Below are positions 39,251 through 46,983 of a stretch of 64,000 nt of DNA, piece by piece. A program made the position numbers and the translations under genes. A model generated the notes under the pieces. It was not told the DNA's origin. It searched no databases and worked only from the letters and a program-made list of their open reading frames with translations. The stretch is from a virus, in the IMG/VR virus record IMGVR_UViG_3300043570_002257, positions 1 through 64,000 of that record. The stretch is one strand, 5' to 3'. How positions within the stretch are numbered: the first letter of the stretch is position 1; each line of letters opens with the position of its first letter.

Positions 39251-39933
39251 GTGAAGAAAAAGAAATCACAATCAAACAAATCCTTGACTGGTGTTTAAAG
39301 AAAACACAAGAAGGTTCTGAAGTTATCCTAAAATGGGATGGTGGAGGAGATTCAGGATGGGTTCATCTTGAAGTAGATGAAGAAGACAGTAGTGATCCTG
39401 AAGCAGAAAAGCTTATAGACATGATGTATGACCAACTTGACTATGGTTCATGGGCTGGTGAATTCTCTGCATCTGGTGAAGCTTCGTTTGATCCTGAAAC
39501 ACAAATGTTTCAAGGTACTGACTATTACACAGAAAATGATTCACAAAGTGTAGAAACAAATATTGAAATTAGAATTCCAAAACACATTCATTTTAGTGAT
39601 TTAGAAATTCATACAGAAGATCTAGACTGTACTGTTACTGTTACTTTTGGTATTAGAAATGGTTTTGACCATCCTGATGCAAAAGATTTAGCTACACAAT
39701 TAGAAGAAAGACTTTCAACAGAATTTATAGAAGCTGCTAAGGATGACGTAGATGATGAAAGTAATATTGAAGGATTCTATGAAACATATAATTTATTTAG
39801 ATCTGATTTTACAGAAGACGGTGATGACCTTGTATATATTATGAAAGAAATATTATATAATAAAAGTTTTACCACTGAAAACTATGTAGAGATTAATTTA
39901 CAAGAACTTTTAGAAGAAGAAGAAGCTGAATAA
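39247..39933 (+). CDS. acidic unknown protein
   Basis: 228 aa, very acidic. The N-terminal third contains VILKWDGGGDSGWVHLEVD, the middle FSASGEASFDPETQMFQG and the end is a run of acidic residues. The W-D-G-G-G-D-S-G-W loop is distinctive. Overlaps the previous gene by 4 nt. Acidic proteins of this size can mimic DNA, but nothing here proves it. Confidence 0.55.
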   Translation: MSEEKEITIKQILDWCLKKTQEGSEVILKWDGGGDSGWVHLEVDEEDSSDPEAEKLIDMMYDQLDYGSWAGEFSASGEASFDPETQMFQGTDYYTENDSQSVETNIEIRIPKHIHFSDLEIHTEDLDCTVTVTFGIRNGFDHPDAKDLATQLEERLSTEFIEAAKDDVDDESNIEGFYETYNLFRSDFTEDGDDLVYIMKEILYNKSFTTENYVEINLQELLEEEEAE

Positions 39934-39935
39934 CC

Positions 39936-40637
39936 ATGAACTATCAAGAACTAAAGTACACAGTAGAGAACCAATCTGGTGTCTCTTATGAAAATGCATT
40001 GATTCTATGGAAAACAATGTACAAAGACTTCAATGATTTTTTGACAAATGTAATCATTTATGATTCTATGAAAGATTTTGGTGATCATTGTGCATCAGTC
40101 TGGAAAAACGTAGAAGTTGCAACAGCTCAAGATGCTTTTAGCCAAGAAAATCTAGAAATACGTAGGTTATTCTTCAGAGCTATTGGTATTGAAAAAATGT
40201 TTCAAGAACTTGACCCTGAACTTATTGCTGAAGAAACTATTGTATTTAACAATTCTGTTTGGAATGATAAAGACAAAAGTATGGATGTAAAAATTATTCA
40301 TGATAAGTATGAATTATACAAAATCAAAGGTGATAAGTTATTTCCAGAAGAAAAGTCTGAATGGCGTAGAGCTAATGCAGATATCTATGCTGTACGTTGC
40401 TGGTGTACAACCACAGGACGTGAGTATTGGATTTATGTACCAAAAAATGTTGGTGAAAAGAAAGATGCAATTGAAGCAATTGCTTGGACTTTTCAGTTAA
40501 ACATCTCTGACCCTGAAGCATTGTATCGTCAAGGTGATATCATTATTGCTCAAGCAGGTGTTAATTCAAAAGAATTATCGCGTCCTTATCATTTGGATAA
40601 AGATACATACTTAAAACTTTTAAAAGTACAATCATAA
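39936..40637 (+). CDS. conserved unknown protein (RCWCTTTGREYWIYVP type)
   Basis: 233 aa. The segment AVRCWCTTTGREYWIYVP followed by KDAIEAIAWTFQLNI and YRQGDIIIA (about residues 150-208) is a conserved pattern in uncharacterised bacterial and phage proteins (I recall DUF6745-like families). Start by MNYQELKYTVENQSG. It lies 2 nt after the acidic gene and overlaps the next by 1 nt. Confidence 0.6.
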   Translation: MNYQELKYTVENQSGVSYENALILWKTMYKDFNDFLTNVIIYDSMKDFGDHCASVWKNVEVATAQDAFSQENLEIRRLFFRAIGIEKMFQELDPELIAEETIVFNNSVWNDKDKSMDVKIIHDKYELYKIKGDKLFPEEKSEWRRANADIYAVRCWCTTTGREYWIYVPKNVGEKKDAIEAIAWTFQLNISDPEALYRQGDIIIAQAGVNSKELSRPYHLDKDTYLKLLKVQS

Positions 40638-40882
40638 TGGCAAAAACAAATTGTCATGACTGCATTCACTCAAGAAGTAATTCATTCATGAACTCTGCAC
40701 ACATACACTGTGCTATGTACTGGAAGTATTATAAGAAAAACAAATCATCTCATCCTAAAGGTACAGAACATGCTGTAAAAAATGGATGGTGGGATTTTCC
40801 TTATGATTTTGACCCAGTATGGATGACAGAAGACTGTAGAGAGTATAAAGAAAAAGAACAAGTACCTGAATCAAAATTGTAA
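40637..40882 (+). CDS. small Cys/His zinc-binding protein
   Basis: 81 aa. CHDCIHSRSN and HIHCAMYW give a Cys3-His-type site in the first 32 residues, then HAVKNGWWDFPYDFDPVWM and a last Cys (EDCREY). The order Cx2C ... H-x-x-C ... W-F-x-x-P-x-x-F-D-P-V-W is a recurring small phage protein. It starts on the last base of the previous stop. Confidence 0.6.
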   Translation: MAKTNCHDCIHSRSNSFMNSAHIHCAMYWKYYKKNKSSHPKGTEHAVKNGWWDFPYDFDPVWMTEDCREYKEKEQVPESKL

Positions 40883-40883
40883 C

Positions 40884-41135
40884 ATGAAAACAAAATCAGC
40901 AAAACGTGTGGTATTAGCCACAGGAGAAGGAGCAAATACTCATGCTATATCAAGCAATGAGCGTATAATCTATGAAGATTTGGGAAACCAAACTTTAAAA
41001 CTTATATTAGCAGAAAAAGCTTTGATAACACATGAAGAGCATGGTCCAATCATGCTCAATCCTGGTTTTTATTATAAGACAAATCAAGTGGAGTTCAATC
41101 CATTTAATAATACAGTTTCTTACGTTTTTGACTAA
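40884..41135 (+). CDS. small unknown protein
   Basis: 83 aa, starting MKTKSAKRVVLATGEGANTH. The pattern VLATGEGxxTHAIS, then ILAEKALITHEEHGPIML and FNPFNNTVSYVFD reads as a beta barrel. Terminator-like hairpin follows. Unknown. Confidence 0.5.
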   Translation: MKTKSAKRVVLATGEGANTHAISSNERIIYEDLGNQTLKLILAEKALITHEEHGPIMLNPGFYYKTNQVEFNPFNNTVSYVFD

Positions 41136-41155
41136 GAAATTGTGAAAAATTCACA

Positions 41156-41201
41156 AAAACAAGGGTTTAAGGTTGCAATTTGTGATCTTAGACCTTGTTT
41201 T
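41156..41201 (+). terminator. hairpin terminator at the end of the unknown cluster
   Basis: AAAACAAGG pairs with CCTTGTTTT (9 bp) with a partly paired interior (TTTAAG/CTTA). It lies 20 nt after the 83-aa gene and 46 nt before the next gene. Confidence 0.6.
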
Positions 41202-41246
41202 GTGTATTAAAATATTTTTTGTAATATTGCATTTAAAACCAAACTA

Positions 41247-41822
41247 ATGAAAAACTGGACAATCTTTCCAGGTAGAAAATACAATTACATTCATACAATG
41301 AACATTACCATTGATGATATAAGAGCTGTATTTTTTCCTAAAACTTTCTCTGAGAAATATAGTTATCTTGGTTTAATACCAGGATGGAAAAAGAATGAAG
41401 CTATGACAATGCTCAAGGCCCTTGTTATTGCAATGGACTATGAAGCAAAACCTTGGTGGTGTCCAAGATGGTTTTTGCGTTTCTTAAACTTATTTGGTTC
41501 TGATAATTCTATTGTTAGAGTTAGAAATAGACGTCTTCACAATCTTGAAAAGAAACTTACAAAAGGTATTATGATGTGGGACCACAAAACAAAGTGGACG
41601 CATTATGACTTAAGAATTAGTATATCAGCTCCAAGATATCTTCAAGATTTAGCTGATGCTATTGAGTACAAAGTGTATAGTCTTGGTAGACAAGATGAAC
41701 TTGTTGAAGAGATTCTTTCTTTAGACCCAAATGCTTCAATAATAAGAGGTAGTGCTACAAGACTGGGAGAACAACTAATTGAATTAAAAAAATCTTTAAA
41801 CTTATATATACATGAAGATTGA
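41247..41822 (+). CDS. unknown protein
   Basis: 191 aa, starting MKNWTIFPGRKYNYIHTMN. An amphipathic, Trp/Lys-rich middle (EAKPWWCPRWFLRFLNLFGSD) with a long C-terminal helix. It overlaps the following small gene by 11 nt. Unknown function; the aromatic basic patch suggests membrane or nucleic-acid contact. Confidence 0.5.
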   Translation: MKNWTIFPGRKYNYIHTMNITIDDIRAVFFPKTFSEKYSYLGLIPGWKKNEAMTMLKALVIAMDYEAKPWWCPRWFLRFLNLFGSDNSIVRVRNRRLHNLEKKLTKGIMMWDHKTKWTHYDLRISISAPRYLQDLADAIEYKVYSLGRQDELVEEILSLDPNASIIRGSATRLGEQLIELKKSLNLYIHED

Positions 41823-41961
41823 AATTACAATGACAGAACTTTTACTCATAGTTGATATGATTAAAAATGGTGTTGAAAAAACTGAACCAAGTACTTCAGA
41901 TGAAGACTTTTTAAATAACTATGTTGCTGAAAAAAAACCAGAACAAAATGACACATTTTGA
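41812..41961 (+). CDS. 49-aa unknown protein
   Basis: ATG at 41812 inside the end of the previous gene, stop TGA at 41959-41961. Product MKIEITMTELLLIVDMIKNG..., helical and acidic. Its end overlaps the next ATG by 14 nt, so this is a chain of coupled small genes. Confidence 0.45.
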   Translation: MKIEITMTELLLIVDMIKNGVEKTEPSTSDEDFLNNYVAEKKPEQNDTF

Positions 41962-42184
41962 CACTCCTCCTCCAATAATTCTTACTATAAAACATTATGG
42001 TAAAACACTTACTGCTGAACTTCCATGGGATTCACCATTAGATGATGTCTATTTAGCAATACAAGGATTACTTGTAGCTGATGGTTTTCACAATGATGGT
42101 ATTGAAAATTTCATTATTGAACAAGGAGAAGAACTTAAAGAACTAAAACACAAAAATAAAGAATATTATGAAAGTGAAGATTAA
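41948..42184 (+). CDS. small unknown protein
   Basis: 78 aa from MTHFDTPPPIILTIKHYG; the frame opens nine codons earlier but that start has no leader. A beta-beta-helix start and acidic helix end (EQGEELKELKHKNKEYYESED). The N-terminal pattern (Ile-Leu-Thr-Ile ... T-x-E-L-P-W-D) recalls small phage proteins next to dUTPase genes. Overlaps dut by 17 nt. Confidence 0.5.
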   Translation: MTHFDTPPPIILTIKHYGKTLTAELPWDSPLDDVYLAIQGLLVADGFHNDGIENFIIEQGEELKELKHKNKEYYESED

Positions 42185-42590
42185 ACTCTTAAATAAAAAT
42201 GCTGTAGTTCCAGTTTATGCAAAACCAGGTGATGCTGGGTTAGACCTTGTTGCTACACACATTATTAGTTATGACAAAGAACAAGTAGTATATGGAACTG
42301 GACTTGCAATAGAGATACCAGAAGGATATGTAGGACTTGTATTTCCACGCAGCTCAATACGTAAGTATGAACAATACCTCAGCAATTCTGTTGGTGTTAT
42401 TGATTCAGGATACCGTGGAGAAATTCAAGCAACTTTTAACTCACGTTTTTACGCAGATGTAAAATACAAAGCAGGTGAAAAGATTGCACAATTAATTATA
42501 ATGCCTTATCCTCAAATTGAGTTTGAAGAAGTTACTGAACTATCAGAAACTGAAAGAGCTGATGGAGGTCATGGTTCAACAGGTAAATAA
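42168..42590 (+). CDS. dut: dUTPase (dUTP diphosphatase)
   Basis: 140 aa, normal trimeric dUTPase length. The five motifs are visible: AGLDLVA (1), PRSSI (2), GVIDSGYRGE (3, with the catalytic Asp), EKIAQLI (4) and GGHGSTGK (5, the flexible C-terminal motif). The enzyme hydrolyses dUTP to dUMP and PPi and keeps uracil out of phage DNA. It pairs in function with the uracil-DNA glycosylase at 46193. Confidence 0.9.
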   Translation: MKVKIKLLNKNAVVPVYAKPGDAGLDLVATHIISYDKEQVVYGTGLAIEIPEGYVGLVFPRSSIRKYEQYLSNSVGVIDSGYRGEIQATFNSRFYADVKYKAGEKIAQLIIMPYPQIEFEEVTELSETERADGGHGSTGK

Positions 42591-42591
42591 T

Positions 42592-42738
42592 ATGACTTTT
42601 AAACTATATTTAGAATTTAACTCAAGAAGATTTGGATTTGCTTTAATACATGAGAAGCAATTTGTTTCTTCTGAATTTAAACATAAGTTGTTTATACATT
42701 TCTTATGGTTTGAAATTGGAGTTAAATTTCTACAGTAA
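42592..42738 (+). CDS. 48-aa unknown protein
   Basis: 48 aa from MTFKLYLEFNSRRFG, one base after the dut stop. Aromatic and basic, with a C-terminal hydrophobic segment (LFIHFLWFEIGVKFL) that could touch a membrane. A longer frame starting within dut is its artefact. Unknown function. Confidence 0.45.
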   Translation: MTFKLYLEFNSRRFGFALIHEKQFVSSEFKHKLFIHFLWFEIGVKFLQ

Positions 42739-42749
42739 AACTTTTATTT

Positions 42750-43118
42750 ATGATTGTAAATAAAAACAGTGGTCAGGTTATAATAATTGGACCATATGGT
42801 AGTGTATTTCTATATACACATGATACAGCAGATACACTTATCAAAGATGTACATGACGCATTGAAAGTAGGTACAAGATGGAATGATCCTGATTACTTAT
42901 CTAAAATGATTTTCTGTAGAATGTTACCTATAGAATGTTGGTTAGAAGACAAAGGTTTTGGAATTGGTACTCAAATGTACAATGACGTAAACCTACTTAT
43001 ATCAGTTAACACTATCAATCAGACTATAACAATCCATTCTATGGAAGATAAATATAACAAAACTTTGCTTACTTTTCAAGAATTTGTTGACTCTTATGCC
43101 AACAATGCCAGTTTATAA
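42750..43118 (+). CDS. unknown protein
   Basis: 122 aa, starting MIVNKNSGQVIIIGPYGSVFL. A beta-rich start, a helix (ADTLIKDVHDALKVG) and a C-terminal beta part (SINTINQTITIHSME-like). Followed by a 112-nt AT-rich gap that likely holds a promoter. Unknown. Confidence 0.5.
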   Translation: MIVNKNSGQVIIIGPYGSVFLYTHDTADTLIKDVHDALKVGTRWNDPDYLSKMIFCRMLPIECWLEDKGFGIGTQMYNDVNLLISVNTINQTITIHSMEDKYNKTLLTFQEFVDSYANNASL

Positions 43119-43229
43119 TAAAATCATAGCAATATAGTACAGTTATAATTTTAAATGCGTATATTTACATATTCAATGTTCTGAGAATAATAGTATTTTA
43201 GTGCCAGAATATAAAACACTGAAACTCAA

Positions 43230-43520
43230 ATGCTATATCAATTGCCAAATGGTAAATGTATAGAAATCTCAATAGAGCAATACTTGAGAATGACAGATGA
43301 TGAATTGACCATGTATGTGGCTTTCAACTATGGTGAAGAAATTAATGATCCTTTTGCTTTAAGCGTTTTGAAATATGGAAACGTCACAGAAAAAGAAGAA
43401 ATTATTGATGAAGACTCAATCACAGTAGAAGAAGAATACATTGAAGATTTAACAGATGTTCTTCCTGAAGAAAAACTTTATGATGATGAATACATTGACT
43501 ACGACAACTTAGAACAGTAA
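43230..43520 (+). CDS. small acidic protein
   Basis: 96 aa, starting MLYQLPNGKCIEISIEQYLRMTD. The first 45 residues are a globular part with DDELTMYVAFNYGEEINDPF; the last 45 are highly acidic (VEEEYIEDLTDVLPEEKLYDDEYIDYD). The pattern MLYQLPNGK-x-I-x-I-S-x-E-x-Y-L-x-M-T-D occurs as a conserved small phage protein. Unknown function; possibly DNA mimic-like tail. Confidence 0.55.
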   Translation: MLYQLPNGKCIEISIEQYLRMTDDELTMYVAFNYGEEINDPFALSVLKYGNVTEKEEIIDEDSITVEEEYIEDLTDVLPEEKLYDDEYIDYDNLEQ

Positions 43521-43535
43521 CCTTATTAGATAAGA

Positions 43536-43952
43536 ATGCTGCAATCAAAATTAAAAACATGCTCAGCTTGTGGTGAAGACAAAGTAATATGGAAAAATCA
43601 TGAGGGTGAAAAGTTCTGCAAAGACTGCTGGAACAGAAAATCACCTGTGAAATTTCCTAAGAAGACAGGAATATTAAAACTGACTTCTGATAAAAGAAAA
43701 CCTTTGGATTTACTTTACACAAAAATGAGGAAGGACTTCTTGTCTAAATCTGAAAACGCTACATGTTTTGCTAAACTTCCTGGATGCCTTAATTCCATGG
43801 CTGAAAATCTCACAATACATCACACAAAAGGACGTGGAAGATACTATCTTGATAGTACCACATGGATTCCTTTGTGTATGACATGTCATCAATGGGTAGA
43901 AGAGCACCCTGCACAAGCAAAAGAACTCAATTTATCACAATCTAGATTATAA
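43536..43952 (+). CDS. HNH/treble-clef zinc protein
   Basis: 138 aa. An N-terminal Cys4 ribbon (CSACGEDK, CKDCWNRK at residues 9-32) and a C-terminal treble clef: CFAKLPGCLNSM, LTIHHTKGRG with the His-His pair and CMTCHQWVEEHP. The H-H ... C-x-x-C-H arrangement resembles the NinG/Rap and HNH nuclease group that cuts recombination intermediates. Nuclease activity is likely but not proven. Confidence 0.65.
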   Translation: MLQSKLKTCSACGEDKVIWKNHEGEKFCKDCWNRKSPVKFPKKTGILKLTSDKRKPLDLLYTKMRKDFLSKSENATCFAKLPGCLNSMAENLTIHHTKGRGRYYLDSTTWIPLCMTCHQWVEEHPAQAKELNLSQSRL

Positions 43953-43962
43953 AAAGAAAAAA

Positions 43963-44280
43963 ATGAAAAAATTCATTGGTTATTACATTATTGGTGCAAA
44001 CACAAAAGAAGATGCACAAAATGAAAAAGGTTTAATGCTTTGGTCTCCAAATAAACCAAATGCACTTAAACGTTTGTTGAATGAAATGTTGTTGGGTATC
44101 TACTGGGTAGACAAAGACAGAGTTGTTGGTGGACAAGAAAAAGGTAAAACTATGCAATCTGAAGGTCAACCTGTAGAACTTGCAAAAGTTAAAGATGTTC
44201 CTGTAGCAGAAAAACCTAAAGTAAAAGAAGCTCCAAGAAAGCCTCGTCAAACTCCAAGGGTTAATCCTTCAAAGAACTAA
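43963..44280 (+). CDS. basic unknown protein
   Basis: 105 aa. Residues 1-60 look folded (YYIIGANTKEDAQNEKG, ALKRLLNEMLLGIYWVDKD) and the rest is a basic, Pro-rich tail (APRKPRQTPRVNPSKN). Likely nucleic-acid or protein binding through the tail. Eleven nt precede the helicase gene, so it may assist it. Confidence 0.5.
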   Translation: MKKFIGYYIIGANTKEDAQNEKGLMLWSPNKPNALKRLLNEMLLGIYWVDKDRVVGGQEKGKTMQSEGQPVELAKVKDVPVAEKPKVKEAPRKPRQTPRVNPSKN

Positions 44281-44290
44281 ACACAAAGAA

Positions 44291-45406
44291 ATGGACAACT
44301 CACTTGAATTAAATAAAAGAGAGTTGATTCAACAGGAAGCCCTGACTGCATCTACCACCCATTATAGATGTGGTCTGGGTATTTCCATGGGTGTAGGTAA
44401 AACCTTAATTGGTTTACGTCACATGGAAAAAGAGTTTCCAAGTTTAAAAACTAAATTTCTGGTAGTAGCTCCAAAAGTTTCAATCTTTGAAAGCTGGAAA
44501 GATGATGCTAAAAAGTTTGGACTAGAATACTTGTTGGATCATATTGACTTCACAACGTACATATCATTAAGTAAAAAAACAAGAGAATATGATGTCATCT
44601 ATTTAGATGAGTGTCATAGTCTGTTATTTACTCATGATTATTATTTGGCTACATACACAGGTAAGATTCTTGGTTTAAGTGGTACTCCACCACGTTACAA
44701 GAACTCTGAAAAAGGTGAGATGGTTAATAGGTATTGTCCTATTGTCTACACTTACATTACAGATGACGCAGTAGAAGATAAAATTCTTAATGACTACAAA
44801 ATCATTGTTCACAGATTACCATTATCAAATGCTAAAACTCATAAGGTATCAACCAAAAAAGGTGGATTCTTTATGACTTCTGAATCTCAGAACTATGATT
44901 ATTGGTGTGGAAGACTTAATAGTGCAGCAAATCCTGCACAAACTAAAATCTTTAGAATTATGAGAATGCAGGCATTAATGCAATTTGGTTCTAAAGAAAA
45001 GTATGCCAGACAATTGTTAAACATGATGGATGACAAATGTCTTGTCTTCTGCAATACAACTGATCAAGCTGATAGAATTTCTGTACATAGTTATCATAGT
45101 AAGAATTCTAAAAGTGAAGAAAAATTGCTTGCATTTAAAGATGGTGAGATAGATGAACTTACATGTGTTCAACAATTGAATGAAGGTATTAACATTCCAA
45201 ACTTAAAGTATGGTATTATACTACATGCATATTCTAATGAAAGAAAAGCTAGTCAAAGAATAGGACGTTTATTGCGTTTGAATCCTGATGATAAAGCAAT
45301 CATTCATATACTTATGTATGGTAATACTGTAGATGAAGGCTGGGTTCAAGATGCATTAAGAGATTTAGACTCTGAAAAAATTATTTACACAGATCCTGTT
45401 TGTTAA
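44291..45406 (+). CDS. SF2 helicase of the SNF2/DEAD-like type
   Basis: 371 aa. Motif I ISMGVGKTLIG (near 34), motif Ia VVAPKVS, motif II YLDECHSL (near 104), motif III LSGTPPR (near 135), motif IV around CLVFCNTTDQADR, motif V LNEGINIPN and motif VI ASQRIGRLLRL (near 320). A SNF2-family ATPase is a conserved gene of crAss-like phages, which agrees. It probably remodels or opens DNA during replication or recombination. Confidence 0.85.
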   Translation: MDNSLELNKRELIQQEALTASTTHYRCGLGISMGVGKTLIGLRHMEKEFPSLKTKFLVVAPKVSIFESWKDDAKKFGLEYLLDHIDFTTYISLSKKTREYDVIYLDECHSLLFTHDYYLATYTGKILGLSGTPPRYKNSEKGEMVNRYCPIVYTYITDDAVEDKILNDYKIIVHRLPLSNAKTHKVSTKKGGFFMTSESQNYDYWCGRLNSAANPAQTKIFRIMRMQALMQFGSKEKYARQLLNMMDDKCLVFCNTTDQADRISVHSYHSKNSKSEEKLLAFKDGEIDELTCVQQLNEGINIPNLKYGIILHAYSNERKASQRIGRLLRLNPDDKAIIHILMYGNTVDEGWVQDALRDLDSEKIIYTDPVC

Positions 45407-45409
45407 ATT

Positions 45410-45802
45410 ATGCACAACACAATAGTTAAATTCACAAAAAAAGATGGACAACTTGTTCCTGCTTCAGAAGCTGATGCTGGAAAACTAAAACTTTTTGCAA
45501 TGTCTTTGAAAGAAGGCACTGAATTAGAAGTTTACATGTCCATGACAAACAACGTTGACAAAACTGCTGGACAACTTGCAAAAGTCCATGCGTTAATTAG
45601 AGAACTTGCAAGCTACACTGGTCACACCTTTGATGAAATCAAATTTGTTATAAAAGACAAAGCTGGTCTGTATAATATTACAGGAACCAGCTCATCTGAC
45701 AAACAATTAAAAAGTTTTGGTGATTGTTCTAAGGAAGAATTATCTACAGCCATTGAAACCTGCATTGAAGTAGGTCACATGTTTGGTTGTAACTTATATT
45801 AA
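45410..45802 (+). CDS. putative recombination accessory (NinB-like?)
   Basis: 130 aa, 3 nt after the helicase. A helical middle with KTAGQLAKVHALIRELASYT and KSFGDCSKEELSTAIETCIEVGHMFG at the end. The order KxxxQ/N-x-x-x-x-H-x-L-I-R and the final helical piece recall NinB/Orf recombination mediators of lambdoid phages. The match is weak and only a suggestion. Confidence 0.4.
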   Translation: MHNTIVKFTKKDGQLVPASEADAGKLKLFAMSLKEGTELEVYMSMTNNVDKTAGQLAKVHALIRELASYTGHTFDEIKFVIKDKAGLYNITGTSSSDKQLKSFGDCSKEELSTAIETCIEVGHMFGCNLY

Positions 45803-46137
45803 TCTTCAGATTCACCAATTAGTTTTTGTGCTTCTTCTAAAGTTACTTTTTGAACAAATCCTTGTTCTTGTGCTTTAGATTCAAATTCTCTACAAAGAAT
45901 TAAGATTGTCTCATACTGACTAACCCATTCCTCTGTAATGTTTTGGTCTTTAATTTGTGTATGAGCATTCTGCATTTCTTCTGCAGATTTACCTTGTACA
46001 AAAAAAGCAACAATTGCTTGAATTCTTTGATAGTACCCTGTACTTATCTTAATTTCAACAATTGCACTTGGCATAATAACTTCAACCGTTGACGGTTGGT
46101 TTTCTGCACTTTCATTAGTTTGATTTACTTCAGACAT
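45799..46137 (-). CDS. unknown protein on the opposite strand of the replication block
   Basis: 112 aa from MSEVNQTNESAENQ; an in-frame ATG eleven codons earlier is less likely. It is the only minus-strand gene between 25.4 and 58 kb and it overlaps tail-to-tail by 4 nt with the 130-aa gene. The N-terminal 30 residues are polar and disordered, then IVEIKISTGYYQRIQAIVAFFVQGKSAEEM forms beta then helix. Unknown function. Confidence 0.6.
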   Translation of the reverse strand: MSEVNQTNESAENQPSTVEVIMPSAIVEIKISTGYYQRIQAIVAFFVQGKSAEEMQNAHTQIKDQNITEEWVSQYETILILCREFESKAQEQGFVQKVTLEEAQKLIGESED

Positions 46138-46192
46138 GTCGTGTAGTTTAATTTCAACAAAAATAAACAAATAATTTAAAGTTTCAAAAAAA

Positions 46193-46918
46193 ATGACAGA
46201 AAAAATTGCTATTCATCCAAAAGACATCAGTTTAAAGTTAGCAGACCTATTGAAAGAATCAGGTTGGCACAATGTCCTTAAAGGATTTTTGCTATCTGAA
46301 GACTTTGATAAAATTATTTTTGCTTTAAAAGACCAAGTGGACAACGACAAACGTTTTACACCTCCTTTGAAGCAAGTATTCAGATCCTTTCAAGAATGTC
46401 CTACAGATGACTTAAAAGTGGTATTCATAGGGCAAGATCCCTATCCTCAAATGAATGTGGCAGATGGTATCTCTTTTTCTTGTGGTAACACCATGAAAAA
46501 AGAAGCATCACTGCGTTATATTCATAATGCAATTGCAAAAACTGTTTACAATGACAAAGTTCTAGCAAAAGATTTATCTGCAGACTTAACCCCATGGGCT
46601 AATCAAGGTATTCTTATGCTAAATACTTCTCTTACAACAGAAATTGGCAAAATTGGCAAACATTTTAGTATTTGGGAACCATTTACTAACTATGTACTTG
46701 ACATGATTAACTCTATGGACAAGTCAATTATTTTTGTCTTTCTAGGTAAAAAAGCTCAGGAATATGAAGATCTTATTTCTGACAAACATGTTAAACTTTA
46801 TGCGTCACACCCAGCATCTGCTGCGTATCAAAAACAACAAGAGTGGGATTGTAATGATGTTTTCAATAAGATAAATGAAAAACTTACAGAAAATAATCAA
46901 AAAATTATTGCATGGTAG
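46193..46918 (+). CDS. ung: uracil-DNA glycosylase
   Basis: 241 aa, family 1. Catalytic motif VFIGQDPYPQM (near 82-92, with the catalytic Asp), the uracil-pocket block GILMLNTSLTTEIGKIG (near 140) and the DNA-intercalation motif SHPASAAY (near 202). It removes uracil from DNA. UDG is a known core gene of crAss-like phages. Its stop overlaps the start of the helicase promoter. Confidence 0.9.
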   Translation: MTEKIAIHPKDISLKLADLLKESGWHNVLKGFLLSEDFDKIIFALKDQVDNDKRFTPPLKQVFRSFQECPTDDLKVVFIGQDPYPQMNVADGISFSCGNTMKKEASLRYIHNAIAKTVYNDKVLAKDLSADLTPWANQGILMLNTSLTTEIGKIGKHFSIWEPFTNYVLDMINSMDKSIIFVFLGKKAQEYEDLISDKHVKLYASHPASAAYQKQQEWDCNDVFNKINEKLTENNQKIIAW

Positions 46919-46919
46919 T

Positions 46920-46949
46920 TTGAAGTTACAAAATTTATTTTTATATTTG
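46920..46949 (+). promoter_or_regulatory. Bacteroidota-type promoter for the DnaB-like gene
   Basis: TTG at 46920-46922, a 19-nt spacer and TATATTTG at 46942-46949, a full match to TTG-N19-21-TAnnTTTG. Transcription should start near 46955, leaving a leader of about 30 nt that contains AACGCAAA repeats. It starts a unit with the DnaB-like helicase, the Sak4-like ATPase and the SSB candidate. Confidence 0.8.
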
Positions 46950-46983
46950 TAATCACAATCGCAACGCAAAAACGCAAACGTAC

